Both the position numbers and the translations under genes were made by a program. The notes under the pieces were generated by a model, which had not been told where the DNA came from, did not search any database, and saw only the letters and a program-made list of their open reading frames with translations. A stretch of 64,000 nt of DNA from Actinomadura rifamycini DSM 43936 (GTDB taxonomy: Bacteria; Actinomycetota; Actinomycetes; Streptosporangiales; Streptosporangiaceae), in NCBI RefSeq assembly GCF_000425065.1, contig NZ_AULB01000016.1, positions 1 to 64,000 of the forward strand, in the 5' to 3' direction. Shown here in pieces: positions 17,402-25,301 of this stretch; position 1 is the first letter of the stretch; the number at the start of each line of letters is the position of its first letter.

Positions 17402-17417
17402 TGGCAACCGCTTGCCA
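17402..17417. promoter_or_regulatory. LacI-type operator
   Basis: TGGCAACCGCTTGCCA has perfect 6-bp arms around a CG centre, in the TGNNAAnCGnTTNNCA form favoured by LacI-family proteins. It lies 72 bp from the repressor start and 94 bp from the dehydrogenase start, so one site can control both divergent units. Confidence 0.8.
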
Positions 17418-17510
17418 TAGCGCTGACCACGAATTTACTGTCAAACCGCACATCTCCCCCTGTGGCGGAGGTCACACGGCCGTGCCGCCCGGCAGCGAAG
17501 AACGGATGAC

Positions 17511-18509
17511 ATGCGGGCGATCGTCCTGACGGAACCCCGGCGCGCCGAGGTCGTCGGCTCCCGGCCGGATCCGGAACCCGGTCCGCACGACGTGGTCGTC
17601 GAGATGACCGCGGTCGGCCTGTGCGGATCGGACCTCGCCGTCCACGACGGCACCCGCCCCACCCCCGGCCGGCCCTGGGTGCTGGGCCACGAGGGCGGCG
17701 GTCGGATCGTCGCCGTCGGCGCGGCCGTCGCCGACCGGCGGGCCGGGCAGCAGGTGGTGATCGAACCCAACTACTGCTGCTTCGCCTGCCCGCCGTGCCT
17801 GCGCGGCATGACCTCCGGCTGCGAGCGCAGGCGCAGCCCCGGCATCACGGTGCCGGGCGTCCTCGCCGAGCGGGTCGCCGTCCCCGCGCGGTTCGCCTGG
17901 CCGCTGCCGTCCCCGGTCGGCCCGGAGATCCTGGCGTGCGTCGAGCCGTACGCGGTGGCCCGGTCCGCGGTCCGCCGCGCCGGCGTCGCGCCCGGCACCC
18001 CGTGCCTGGTCGTCGGCGCCGGATCGCAGGGGCTCTTCACCTGCCTGACGCTGCTGGAGGCCGGTGCGCGGGTGTCCGTCACCGACTCCCGGGCCGACCG
18101 GGTCGCGTTCGCCGAGCGGATCGGGGCCCGCCCCGTCGCGCCCGGCGGCGGACGCGCCTTCCCGTTCGTGTTCGACACCGCCGGGGTCCCCGCCTCCTGG
18201 GAGACGTCGGCCCGCCGGGTCGCGACCGGCGGGACCGTCATGGTGATCGGGATGAGCGACGAGCCGTTCGGGCTGTCGACGATGGAGCTCACCCGGCGGC
18301 AGCTCCAGGTGCGGGGCTCGCTCATCTACGACCACCCGGACGACTTCGCCGCGACCGTCGCGGCGGTCGCCGGCGCGGCCCCCCGCCTCGCGGGCGTGCT
18401 GCGGCCCGGCGTGCCGCCGGAGCAGGCGGAGCGCGCCTTCGCCGAGGCCCGCACGGCCCCCGGCAAGTCCTGGATCGACCTGTCCGGCTGGGGAGAGGAC
18501 CGCCCATGA
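17511..18509 (+). CDS. zinc-dependent medium-chain dehydrogenase, candidate quinate/shikimate dehydrogenase
   Basis: The 332-aa enzyme is an MDR-type alcohol dehydrogenase. It shows the catalytic zinc ligands (Cys in GLCGSD, GHE), the structural-zinc cysteines (CCFACPPCLRGMTSGC, residues near 85-100) and a Rossmann motif (VVGAGSQG, near 165). It opens an operon that also codes a TRAP transporter, dehydroquinase and dehydroshikimate dehydratase. The only step otherwise missing is oxidation of quinate or shikimate, so I infer that role. Known quinate/shikimate dehydrogenases are AroE-like or PQQ enzymes, which makes this unusual. Its stop overlaps the next start (ATGA). Confidence 0.7.
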   Translation: MRAIVLTEPRRAEVVGSRPDPEPGPHDVVVEMTAVGLCGSDLAVHDGTRPTPGRPWVLGHEGGGRIVAVGAAVADRRAGQQVVIEPNYCCFACPPCLRGMTSGCERRRSPGITVPGVLAERVAVPARFAWPLPSPVGPEILACVEPYAVARSAVRRAGVAPGTPCLVVGAGSQGLFTCLTLLEAGARVSVTDSRADRVAFAERIGARPVAPGGGRAFPFVFDTAGVPASWETSARRVATGGTVMVIGMSDEPFGLSTMELTRRQLQVRGSLIYDHPDDFAATVAAVAGAAPRLAGVLRPGVPPEQAERAFAEARTAPGKSWIDLSGWGEDRP

Positions 18510-19087
18510 CCGACACCCCCGCGCCGCCCGACCGGCCTCCCGGACGGCGTCCCGGCCGCGTCCTGCGGGCGCTGTCGTTCGCCGAGGTCGCCACCGCCGG
18601 TCTCCTGCTCGCGCTCATCGGCGGGCTGATGCTCCTCCAGGCCGTGCAGCGCTACCTGCCCGGCGGCGGCTGGGTCTGGACGGGCGAACTCGCGCGGTTC
18701 GCGTTCGTCTGGCTCACCTTCGCGATGGCGGGCCACCTGATGGCCCGGGACGGCCACGTCGCCCTCAAGGTGATCGACATCGTGGCCGGGCCCCGGCTGC
18801 TGCGCGCCGTCGGCGCCGTCGCCAACGCCACCGTCGCGATCGTGTGCCTCAACCTGCTCTACGAGGCGTGGGTGCTGGTCACGTCCGGCGACGCGCAGAC
18901 CTCGCCCGCGCTCGGCATGCCGATGCGCCTCTTCTACGTCATCCCGCTCATCGGGCTGGCCCTCACCGCCGTCCGCGCGGTCGTCGCCGTCTTCCGGCCG
19001 GAGCCCGAGGCGGACGGGACGTCCGGGCACGGCGCCGGGGACGCGCAGGCCGGTCCCGACCCCCGAGAGGAGGGGCGGCCGACATGA
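18506..19087 (+). CDS. dctQ: TRAP transporter small membrane subunit (DctQ-like)
   Basis: The 193-aa protein has four hydrophobic segments and the DctQ marks GEL-ARFAFVWLTFAMAGHLMARDGHV in the middle. It associates with the large permease in sodium-driven uptake of organic acids. The ATG overlaps the dehydrogenase stop and is itself followed by an ATGA overlap with the large subunit, so the three genes are tightly coupled. The C-terminal 30 residues are hydrophilic and of low complexity. Confidence 0.88.
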   Translation: MTDTPAPPDRPPGRRPGRVLRALSFAEVATAGLLLALIGGLMLLQAVQRYLPGGGWVWTGELARFAFVWLTFAMAGHLMARDGHVALKVIDIVAGPRLLRAVGAVANATVAIVCLNLLYEAWVLVTSGDAQTSPALGMPMRLFYVIPLIGLALTAVRAVVAVFRPEPEADGTSGHGAGDAQAGPDPREEGRPT

Positions 19088-20358
19088 GCATGACGCTGCT
19101 CGCCGCCGCCATCGCCGCGCTCCTGCTGCTGCGCGTCCCCGTGGCGTTCGCGCTGCTCGGCCCCTGCCTGACGTACGTGTCCCTGGAGGGCTACTCCGCG
19201 GGCCTCAGCGTCCGGCAGACGACCGAGGCGCTCAACAGCTTCCCGCTGCTGGCCGTCCCGCTGTTCATCCTCGTCGGCGTCGTGGCGAACCGCGCGGGGC
19301 TCGGCGACCGGCTGTTCGAGTTCGCGCTCGCCGCGGCCGGACGGGTCCGGGGCAGCCTCGGCTACGTCAACATCGGGGTGAGCCTGGGCTTCTCCTGGAT
19401 GAGCGGCTCGGCGCTCGCCGACGCCGCCGGCCTCGGCAAGGTCGAGATCCCGCACATGGTCCGCAAGGGCTACCCGCCGCGGTTCGCCGTCGGCCTCAGC
19501 GCCTCCTCCGCCCTGCTCGGGCCGGTCATGCCGCCGAGCATCCCGGCGGTGGTGTACGCGGGCATCGCCGGCGTCTCGACCGGAGCGCTGTTCGCGGCCT
19601 CGATCGGTCCCGCGCTCCTCATGGCGGCGGGCATGGCGATCATGGTGTACGTCGTGCTGCGCAAGCGGGACGACCTGCGCGGCGAGGCGTTCTCGTGGCG
19701 GCGGCTGCGCGCCGCGGGGCGGCGCGTCCTCGGCCCGCTGGGCGCCCCGGTGATCATCCTCGGCGGCATCCTCGGCGGTGTCTTCACCCCCACCGAGGCG
19801 GCCGCCGCGGCGGCGGCCTACGTGCTCGTGCTCGGCGCCGCCTACCGCCGCATCGGCCGGCGCGACCTGTTCGGCATCGCCCGGGAGACCGCGGAGATCA
19901 CGGCGTCCATCACCCTGATCGTCGGCGCGTCCGGGCTGCTCGGCTGGATCCTCGCCCGGGAGCGGGTGCCCCAGGCGGTCGCGGACGCCATGCTGGGCCT
20001 CACCGACAACGCCCTCGTGTTCCTGCTGCTGGTCAACCTCCTGATGATCGTGCTCGGCGCCGTCCTGGAGGGCATCTCGGTCCTGGTGATCACGGTGCCG
20101 ATCCTGCTGCCGATCGCCGCCGAGTTCGGCGTCGACCCCATGCACTTCGGCGTGGTCGTCATCATGAACCTGATGATCGGACTGCTCACGCCGCCGATCG
20201 GCGCGGTGCTCTACGTGATGAGCCCGGTCTCGGGGGTGCCGGTCCACGAGGTGTTCCGCGGCACCCTGCCGTTCCTGATCCCGCTGCTGGCCGTCCTGAT
20301 GCTGGTGACGTTCGTCCCCGGGACCGTCACCTTCCTGCCCGACCTGTTCGGTTTGTAG
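19084..20358 (+). CDS. dctM: TRAP transporter large permease (DctM-like)
   Basis: The 424-aa polytopic protein (about twelve hydrophobic stretches) is the translocating subunit. Family features include SGSALADAAGLGKVEIPHMVRKGY, with the conserved Ser/Gly turn (near residues 105-125), GPVMPPSIPAVVYAG, and GVFTPTEAAAAAAAY. It uses an ion gradient, not ATP. Its place between the small subunit and the binding protein makes a complete TRAP system, whose cargo I infer to be quinate or shikimate from the enzymes that follow. Confidence 0.92.
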   Translation: MSMTLLAAAIAALLLLRVPVAFALLGPCLTYVSLEGYSAGLSVRQTTEALNSFPLLAVPLFILVGVVANRAGLGDRLFEFALAAAGRVRGSLGYVNIGVSLGFSWMSGSALADAAGLGKVEIPHMVRKGYPPRFAVGLSASSALLGPVMPPSIPAVVYAGIAGVSTGALFAASIGPALLMAAGMAIMVYVVLRKRDDLRGEAFSWRRLRAAGRRVLGPLGAPVIILGGILGGVFTPTEAAAAAAAYVLVLGAAYRRIGRRDLFGIARETAEITASITLIVGASGLLGWILARERVPQAVADAMLGLTDNALVFLLLVNLLMIVLGAVLEGISVLVITVPILLPIAAEFGVDPMHFGVVVIMNLMIGLLTPPIGAVLYVMSPVSGVPVHEVFRGTLPFLIPLLAVLMLVTFVPGTVTFLPDLFGL

Positions 20359-20422
20359 CGGCCGCTCCCCGCCCCGCCCCGACGCCCCCACCCCACCCCC
20401 ACCCCCGTTGAGGAGCAGGCAC

Positions 20423-21439
20423 ATGCTCAAGACACCCGGAAAGGCGCTGCCGGTCCTGGCCGCCGCGGCCGTCCTGTCGGCCGGTTGCAGTGCGATGAAC
20501 GGCGGAGGCGGCGACGGAACCGTCACGCTGTCGTTCGCCAACAGCTACACCGACGACCACCCGCACACCCGCTGCGGGATCCAGGCCGTCGCCGACGCGG
20601 TCAACGGCCGGGACATCGGCGTGAAGATCGAGACGTTCGCCAACAGCCAGCTCGGCAACGACGCCACGCGCTTCACGTCCGTCAAGAGCGGCGACCTCGA
20701 CATGGACGTGCAGGGGTCGGCCGCGCTCGCCGGGAGCTTCGCCCCCGTCGGCGTCCTGGACATGGCGTACGCGTTCGACGGCCCCGACCACCTGTTCGCC
20801 TTCTTCGACGGCGAGCACGGCACCGAGCTGAAGAAGGACTTCGTCACCGCGACCGGGGCCCGCGTCCTGGACGTCTGGTTCTTCGGGATGCGGCACTTCA
20901 CCGCCAACTCGGCGATCCGCGAACCCGGCGACCTCAAGGGCCTGCGAATGCGGTTCCCCGACTCCGAGATCTACCTGGAGAATGCCAAGGCCGTCGGTGC
21001 GGCCCCCACCGCGGTCGCGTTCGAGGAGCTCTACCTCAGCCTCCAGCGCGGGATCATCGACGGCCAGGAGAATCCGATCCCGACGATCGCGTCGATGAGC
21101 CTCGCGGAGGTCCAGAGCCACGTCAGCCTCTCCGGCCACCAGACCGGCTCCCAGCTCATCGTCATCAACGACGACCGCTGGCGAGAGCTCTCGGCCGAGC
21201 AGCGGCGGGCGCTGCAGAAGGCCGTCTCCGACACCCGCGCCGCGAACCGGGAATGCATCGAGGAGGACGAGAAGAAGATCCTCGCCGAGTGGCGGAGCGC
21301 GGGGAAGCCCGCGGTCGTCGAGGACGTCGACCGCGCCGCGTTCGCCGCGAAGGCCGGGGCGTACTTCACCGAGCACCTGGAGGGCGAGCAGGCCGAGCTG
21401 TACAAGGCGGTCCGCGCCTCCGCCCCCGCCGCGCCCTGA
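20423..21439 (+). CDS. dctP: TRAP transporter solute-binding lipoprotein (DctP-like)
   Basis: The 338-aa extracellular receptor has a signal peptide with the lipobox LSAGC (Cys about residue 23). It carries family elements such as [23 protein letters not shown] and [26 protein letters not shown], the latter including the Arg that binds the substrate carboxylate in TRAP receptors. GAGGAG precedes the ATG at 20423. Most TRAP receptors are free in the periplasm; lipid anchoring is the usual adaptation in Gram-positive hosts. Confidence 0.9.
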   Translation: MLKTPGKALPVLAAAAVLSAGCSAMNGGGGDGTVTLSFANSYTDDHPHTRCGIQAVADAVNGRDIGVKIETFANSQLGNDATRFTSVKSGDLDMDVQGSAALAGSFAPVGVLDMAYAFDGPDHLFAFFDGEHGTELKKDFVTATGARVLDVWFFGMRHFTANSAIREPGDLKGLRMRFPDSEIYLENAKAVGAAPTAVAFEELYLSLQRGIIDGQENPIPTIASMSLAEVQSHVSLSGHQTGSQLIVINDDRWRELSAEQRRALQKAVSDTRAANRECIEEDEKKILAEWRSAGKPAVVEDVDRAAFAAKAGAYFTEHLEGEQAELYKAVRASAPAAP

Positions 21440-21468
21440 CCTCCGCCGACCCAAGGAAGGACCCATCC

Positions 21469-21939
21469 GTGCAGGTTCGCGTGCTGAACGGCCCCAACCT
21501 CGGCAGGCTCGGGGTACGGGAACCGGACAAGTACGGCACCGCCACCTATGCCCGGCTCGTCGAGACCTGCCGCGCGGCGGCCGGCGAGCTGGGCATCAAG
21601 GCGGCGGTGCGGCAGACCGACGCCGAGCACGAGATGCTCGGCTGGATCCACGAGGCCGCCGACGACGGCGCGGCCGTCGTGCTCAACCCGGCGGCGTGGA
21701 CGCACACGTCCGTCGCGCTGCGCGACGCCTGCGCGATGCTGACGGCACCGCTCGTCGAGGTGCACCTGACGAACGTGCACGCCCGCGAGCCGTTCCGGCG
21801 GCACTCGTACATCTCGCCGGTCGCCGCCGCGGTGATCGCGGGCTGCGGCATCGACGGGTACCTCCTGGCGCTGCGGTGGCTCGCGGCCCGCCGCGCCGCC
21901 GACCCCGCCGGCGGCGACGGCCGGCCCGGCGGACCGTGA
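21469..21939 (+). CDS. aroQ: type II 3-dehydroquinate dehydratase
   Basis: The 156-aa enzyme interconverts 3-dehydroquinate and 3-dehydroshikimate. Diagnostic parts are [20 protein letters not shown] (catalytic Tyr at its end), [13 protein letters not shown] (Asn and His of the active site) and [17 protein letters not shown] (second catalytic His and the lid). The GTG at 21469 has AAGGAAGG eight bases upstream. In this operon it is probably the catabolic isozyme (QuiB/QsuC role), not the biosynthetic one. Confidence 0.93.
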   Translation: MQVRVLNGPNLGRLGVREPDKYGTATYARLVETCRAAAGELGIKAAVRQTDAEHEMLGWIHEAADDGAAVVLNPAAWTHTSVALRDACAMLTAPLVEVHLTNVHAREPFRRHSYISPVAAAVIAGCGIDGYLLALRWLAARRAADPAGGDGRPGGP

Positions 21940-21971
21940 ACCGGCCGCCCCCGGGAAGGGAGGGACCCGCC

Positions 21972-23867
21972 GTGCGACGATCGATCGCGACGGTGTGCCT
22001 GTCGGGCACGCTGGAGGACAAGCTGAGCGCCGCCGCGGCCGCCGGGTTCGACGGCGTCGAGATCTTCGAAAACGACCTGCTCGGCTGCCCGCTCCCGCCC
22101 GAGCGGGTCGCGGAGCGCTGCGCCGAGTTCGGCCTGGCCGTCGAGCTCTACCAGCCGTTCCGCGACTTCGAGGCCGTCCCGCCGGACCTGCACCGGCGGA
22201 ACCTGCGCCGCGCCGCGCACAAGTTCGCGCTGGCGCGGCGGCTCGGCGCGGGCACCGTCCTGGTGTGCTCGTCGGTCGCGCCCGAGGCCGTGGACGACGA
22301 CGCGCTGGCCGCGCGGCACCTGCGCGCCCTCGCCGACCTCGCCGCCGAGCACGGGGTCCGGGTCGCCTACGAGGCGCTGGCCTGGGGCAGGTTCGTGCGT
22401 ACGTGGGAGCACTCGGCGGACCTCGTCCTGCGCGCCGACCACCCCGCGCTGGGGCTGTGCCTCGACAGCTTCCACGTCCTGTCGCGCGGCGGCGACATCG
22501 CGGGCATCGCGGGGTTCCCCGCCGGGAAGCTCTTCTTCCTCCAGCTCGCCGACGCCCCGCACCTGCGCATGGACGTGCTGCAGTGGAGCCGCCACCACCG
22601 GCTCTTCCCGGGGCAGGGCTCCTTCGACCTCACCGGCTTCACCGCGCGGGTGCTCGCGGCGGGCTACACCGGTCCGCTGTCGCTGGAGGTCTTCAACGAC
22701 GTCTTCCGGCAGGCGCCGCCCGACCGCGCCGCCGTCGACGCGATGCGCTCGCTGATCGTCCTGGAGGAGTCGCTCGCGCGCGAGGAGCCGCACGGGGAGC
22801 CGCACGGGGAGCCGCTCGTCCGGCACGGATCCGCGCCCGCCGCCCGGGTCCGGGCCGCGCCCCCGGCGGCGCCCGCCCCGGAGGGCTTCGCCTTCGTGGA
22901 GCTGGCGGTCGACGCCGAGGCCGGGACCGAGGTGGCCCGGACGCTCGCCGCGACCGGGTTCGCGCACGTCGGGCAGCACCGGTCGAAGCCGGTGCAGCTG
23001 TGGCGGCAGGGCGGGGCCCGGGTGCTGCTCAACGCCGCCGGCCCGCCGGACGCGGGCGGCGCCGCGATCGGCGCTTTCGCCGTCGAGACCGCCGACCCGG
23101 AGCGTGCGGCGGCGCGCGCCACCGCGCTGCTCGCGCCCGTCCTGCCGCGGACGCGCGGCGCGGCCGAGGCCGACCTGACCTCGGTGGCCGCCCCCGACGG
23201 CACCGCCGTCTTCTTCTGCCGGACGGGCGCCCCGGACGGCTGGCGCGGCGACTTCATCCTCTCCGGGGCGCCCGGGGAGGCCCGGACCGGCGTCACCGCG
23301 ATCGACCACCTCGCCCTCGCCCAGCCCTTCGACGCGTTCGACGAGGCCGCGCTCTTCTACCGGTCGCTGCTCGGTCTCGCGCCCGAACACGACGCCGAGC
23401 TCGCCGCGCCGTTCGGGCTCGTCCGCAGCCGGGCCGTCACCGACCCGGCCCGCCGGCTGCGGCTCGTCCTCGACGGCACGCTGCTGCGCCGCGGCGCCTG
23501 GGCCCCGGCCGTCCCCGACCCCCAGCACGTGGCATTCGCGACCGGCGACGTCTTCCGCACCGCGCGGGCCCTGCGCGAGCGCGGCGCCCCGATCCTCCCC
23601 GTCCCGGGCAACTACCACGACGACCTGGACGCCCGGATGCCGCTCGCCCCGGACCTGCTCCGCGCCCTCCGCGAGAACGACGTCTTCTACGACCGGGACG
23701 GCGACGCGGAGTACTTCCACCTCTGCACGCCGATCCTCGGGTCGCGGGTCTTCTTCGAGTTCGTCCAGCGCTCGCCCGGCTACACCGGGTACGGCGCCGC
23801 GAACGCGCCCGTCCGCATGGCGGCCCACCGCGCGGCCCACCGCGCCGCCCGCGCCCGGGCGCGGTGA
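21972..23867 (+). CDS. qsuB: 3-dehydroshikimate dehydratase fused to an HPPD-like domain
   Basis: The 631-aa protein converts 3-dehydroshikimate to protocatechuate. The N-terminal half (about 1-270) is a sugar-isomerase-like TIM barrel with likely metal ligands in VAYEALAWG (Glu), LCLDSFHVL (Asp, His) and LSLEVFND (Glu). A Pro/Gly linker with repeated HGEP follows. The C-terminal half is a vicinal-oxygen-chelate module of hydroxyphenylpyruvate-dioxygenase type with ligands in AIDHLALAQP, PQHVAFAT and RVFFEFVQR. This fusion is the hallmark of QsuB of Corynebacterium. It lies 32 bp after aroQ with a strong AAGGGAGGG site and closes the operon. Protocatechuate ring-cleavage genes are not in the window. 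Confidence 0.9.
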   Translation: MRRSIATVCLSGTLEDKLSAAAAAGFDGVEIFENDLLGCPLPPERVAERCAEFGLAVELYQPFRDFEAVPPDLHRRNLRRAAHKFALARRLGAGTVLVCSSVAPEAVDDDALAARHLRALADLAAEHGVRVAYEALAWGRFVRTWEHSADLVLRADHPALGLCLDSFHVLSRGGDIAGIAGFPAGKLFFLQLADAPHLRMDVLQWSRHHRLFPGQGSFDLTGFTARVLAAGYTGPLSLEVFNDVFRQAPPDRAAVDAMRSLIVLEESLAREEPHGEPHGEPLVRHGSAPAARVRAAPPAAPAPEGFAFVELAVDAEAGTEVARTLAATGFAHVGQHRSKPVQLWRQGGARVLLNAAGPPDAGGAAIGAFAVETADPERAAARATALLAPVLPRTRGAAEADLTSVAAPDGTAVFFCRTGAPDGWRGDFILSGAPGEARTGVTAIDHLALAQPFDAFDEAALFYRSLLGLAPEHDAELAAPFGLVRSRAVTDPARRLRLVLDGTLLRRGAWAPAVPDPQHVAFATGDVFRTARALRERGAPILPVPGNYHDDLDARMPLAPDLLRALRENDVFYDRDGDAEYFHLCTPILGSRVFFEFVQRSPGYTGYGAANAPVRMAAHRAAHRAARARAR

Positions 23868-23892
23868 TCGGGGCCCGTCCGTCCGGTGGCGG

Positions 23893-23915
23893 CCGCGCAG
23901 TAGCCTCCTGCGCGG
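23893..23915 (+). terminator. hairpin after the quinate/shikimate-type operon
   Basis: CCGCGCAG and CTGCGCGG pair perfectly around a seven-base loop, 26 bp after the qsuB stop. The loop holds TAGCCT, which could also serve as the -10 of the next gene. Confidence 0.55.
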
Positions 23916-23939
23916 AACGGACGGAACGGAAGGCGCGAC

Positions 23940-24635
23940 ATGCCGGCAGACCGCGGCGACGCCGCACTCGACGACCCGGTGGGCGCGTCGCTGCGCGGCC
24001 GCCACGCGCACCTCGCCCGCCGGCTCGGCCGGGCCGCCGCCTACGTGCCGGACGTCGCGACGTTCGCCGCGGTGTCCGCCGACCCGGACGCCGCGGAGTG
24101 GGACGACCTCGCCCGGCTGCTCGGCCGCGGCGGACTCGCCGACATGTTCAGCAGTCCGGCGGTCCCGCCGCCGGACTGGGAGCCGGTCTTCGTCCTCGAC
24201 GGGCTGCAGATGGTCTGGGACGGGCCTCCCCCGGAGGACGGGCCCGGCGCGGACGTCGTCGTGCTGGGCGCGGACCGCGTGCCCGAGATGCTCGACCTCG
24301 CCGAACGGACCCGGCCGGGGCCGTTCTGGCCGCGCACCCGCGAACTGGGCGCGTACGTCGGCGTCCAGGGGGACGGCGGGCTGGCGGCGATGGCGGGCGA
24401 GCGGCTCCGGCCGCCGGGCTGGACCGAGATCAGCGCCGTCTGCACCGCCCCCGAGGCGCGCGGGCGCGGCCTTGCCGCGCGGCTGGTGCGGGCGCTCGTC
24501 GCGCGCGCCGCGGCGCGCGGCGAACGTCCCTTCCTGCACGTGGCCGCCGCGAACACGGGTGCGGTCACGCTCTACGAGCGGCTGGGGTTCGCGGTCCGCA
24601 AGCCCGTCACCTTCCGCGGGTTCCGCGTCCCCTGA
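23940..24635 (+). CDS. GNAT-family N-acetyltransferase
   Basis: The 231-aa protein has an N-terminal region of about 100 residues of unknown role. A C-terminal FR47/GNAT fold follows, with the acetyl-CoA loop in VCTAPEARGRGLAARLVRAL (Q/RxxGxG/A form) and the final LYERLGFAVRKPV. It should transfer an acetyl group to an unknown amine. GGAAGG precedes the ATG. Convergent with the VOC gene and separated from the upstream operon by a hairpin, it is probably monocistronic. Confidence 0.85.
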   Translation: MPADRGDAALDDPVGASLRGRHAHLARRLGRAAAYVPDVATFAAVSADPDAAEWDDLARLLGRGGLADMFSSPAVPPPDWEPVFVLDGLQMVWDGPPPEDGPGADVVVLGADRVPEMLDLAERTRPGPFWPRTRELGAYVGVQGDGGLAAMAGERLRPPGWTEISAVCTAPEARGRGLAARLVRALVARAAARGERPFLHVAAANTGAVTLYERLGFAVRKPVTFRGFRVP

Positions 24636-24655
24636 CCGCCGCCGGGCCGCCGGGG

Positions 24656-25069
24656 CTACTCGGCGTAGGGCTGGTCGGTGCCCTGGTCGCTGTAGCCGAG
24701 GCTCCAGATGTAGCCGTCCGGGTCGGCGAAGGTGCCGCCGTAGCCGCCCCACGGCAGCGGACCGGCGGGCTTGAGGACCGTGGCGCCGGCCTTCTCGGCC
24801 TCCGCCATCACCTCGTCGACCCGGGCCTCGCTGCGGACGACGTAGGTGAGGACGAGCCCGCTGAAGCCGCTGCCCTCGGGGCTCGTGCCGACCTGCTCGG
24901 CCAGGCCGTCGCGGCCGTAGAAGCCGACGGGCGACGCCCCGTCGGACTCGAAGAACACCGAGACGCCCCAGTCGTCCTTGATCTTCCAGCCGAGGCCCTC
25001 GGTGTAGAACCGCTTGGACGCCTCCATGTCGCGGACGCCGAGGAGGATCGAGCTCACGTGCGCCTTCAT
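24656..25069 (-). CDS. VOC/glyoxalase-like protein
   Basis: The 137-aa protein has the paired beta-alpha-beta modules of the vicinal-oxygen-chelate superfamily: SILLGVRDMEASKRFYTEGLGW at the start and GYGGTFADPDGYIWSLGY near the end. Members include glyoxalases, dioxygenases and antibiotic-binding proteins; the substrate cannot be read from sequence. I start at 25069 because AAGGAG lies six bases upstream. The open frame extends further but without another ribosome site. Confidence 0.8.
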   Translation of the reverse strand: MKAHVSSILLGVRDMEASKRFYTEGLGWKIKDDWGVSVFFESDGASPVGFYGRDGLAEQVGTSPEGSGFSGLVLTYVVRSEARVDEVMAEAEKAGATVLKPAGPLPWGGYGGTFADPDGYIWSLGYSDQGTDQPYAE

Positions 25070-25218
25070 GTCCGTCTCCTTGCTGGTCGTGTTGCCGGTC
25101 GTGTCGGAGCGGTCTTCCCGACCGCCGTCCACGGCTCACGCTACGAACGCGCAGGGAGCGGGCGCTTCTCGATTCCTGATCGATCCGGTGGCCCGGACGC
25201 CGCGGGCGGGGGAGGAGT

Positions 25219-25260
25219 ACCCCCGTTCGGGGGTGGCGTGGGTCACGCCGGTTGGCCAAC
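25219..25260. promoter_or_regulatory. three adjacent palindromes before the acyl-CoA ligase operon
   Basis: ACCCCCG-TT-CGGGGGT (25219-25234), GGCGTG-GGT-CACGCC (25235-25249) and GTTGGCCAAC (25251-25260) follow one another directly, 42 bp before the ligase start codon. They form an array of likely protein-binding sites. The first could alternatively be a hairpin. Confidence 0.5.
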
Positions 25261-25301
25261 GATGCTCCCGAGGTGTTCGTCCGGCCACGAGGAGAGACCA
25301 C

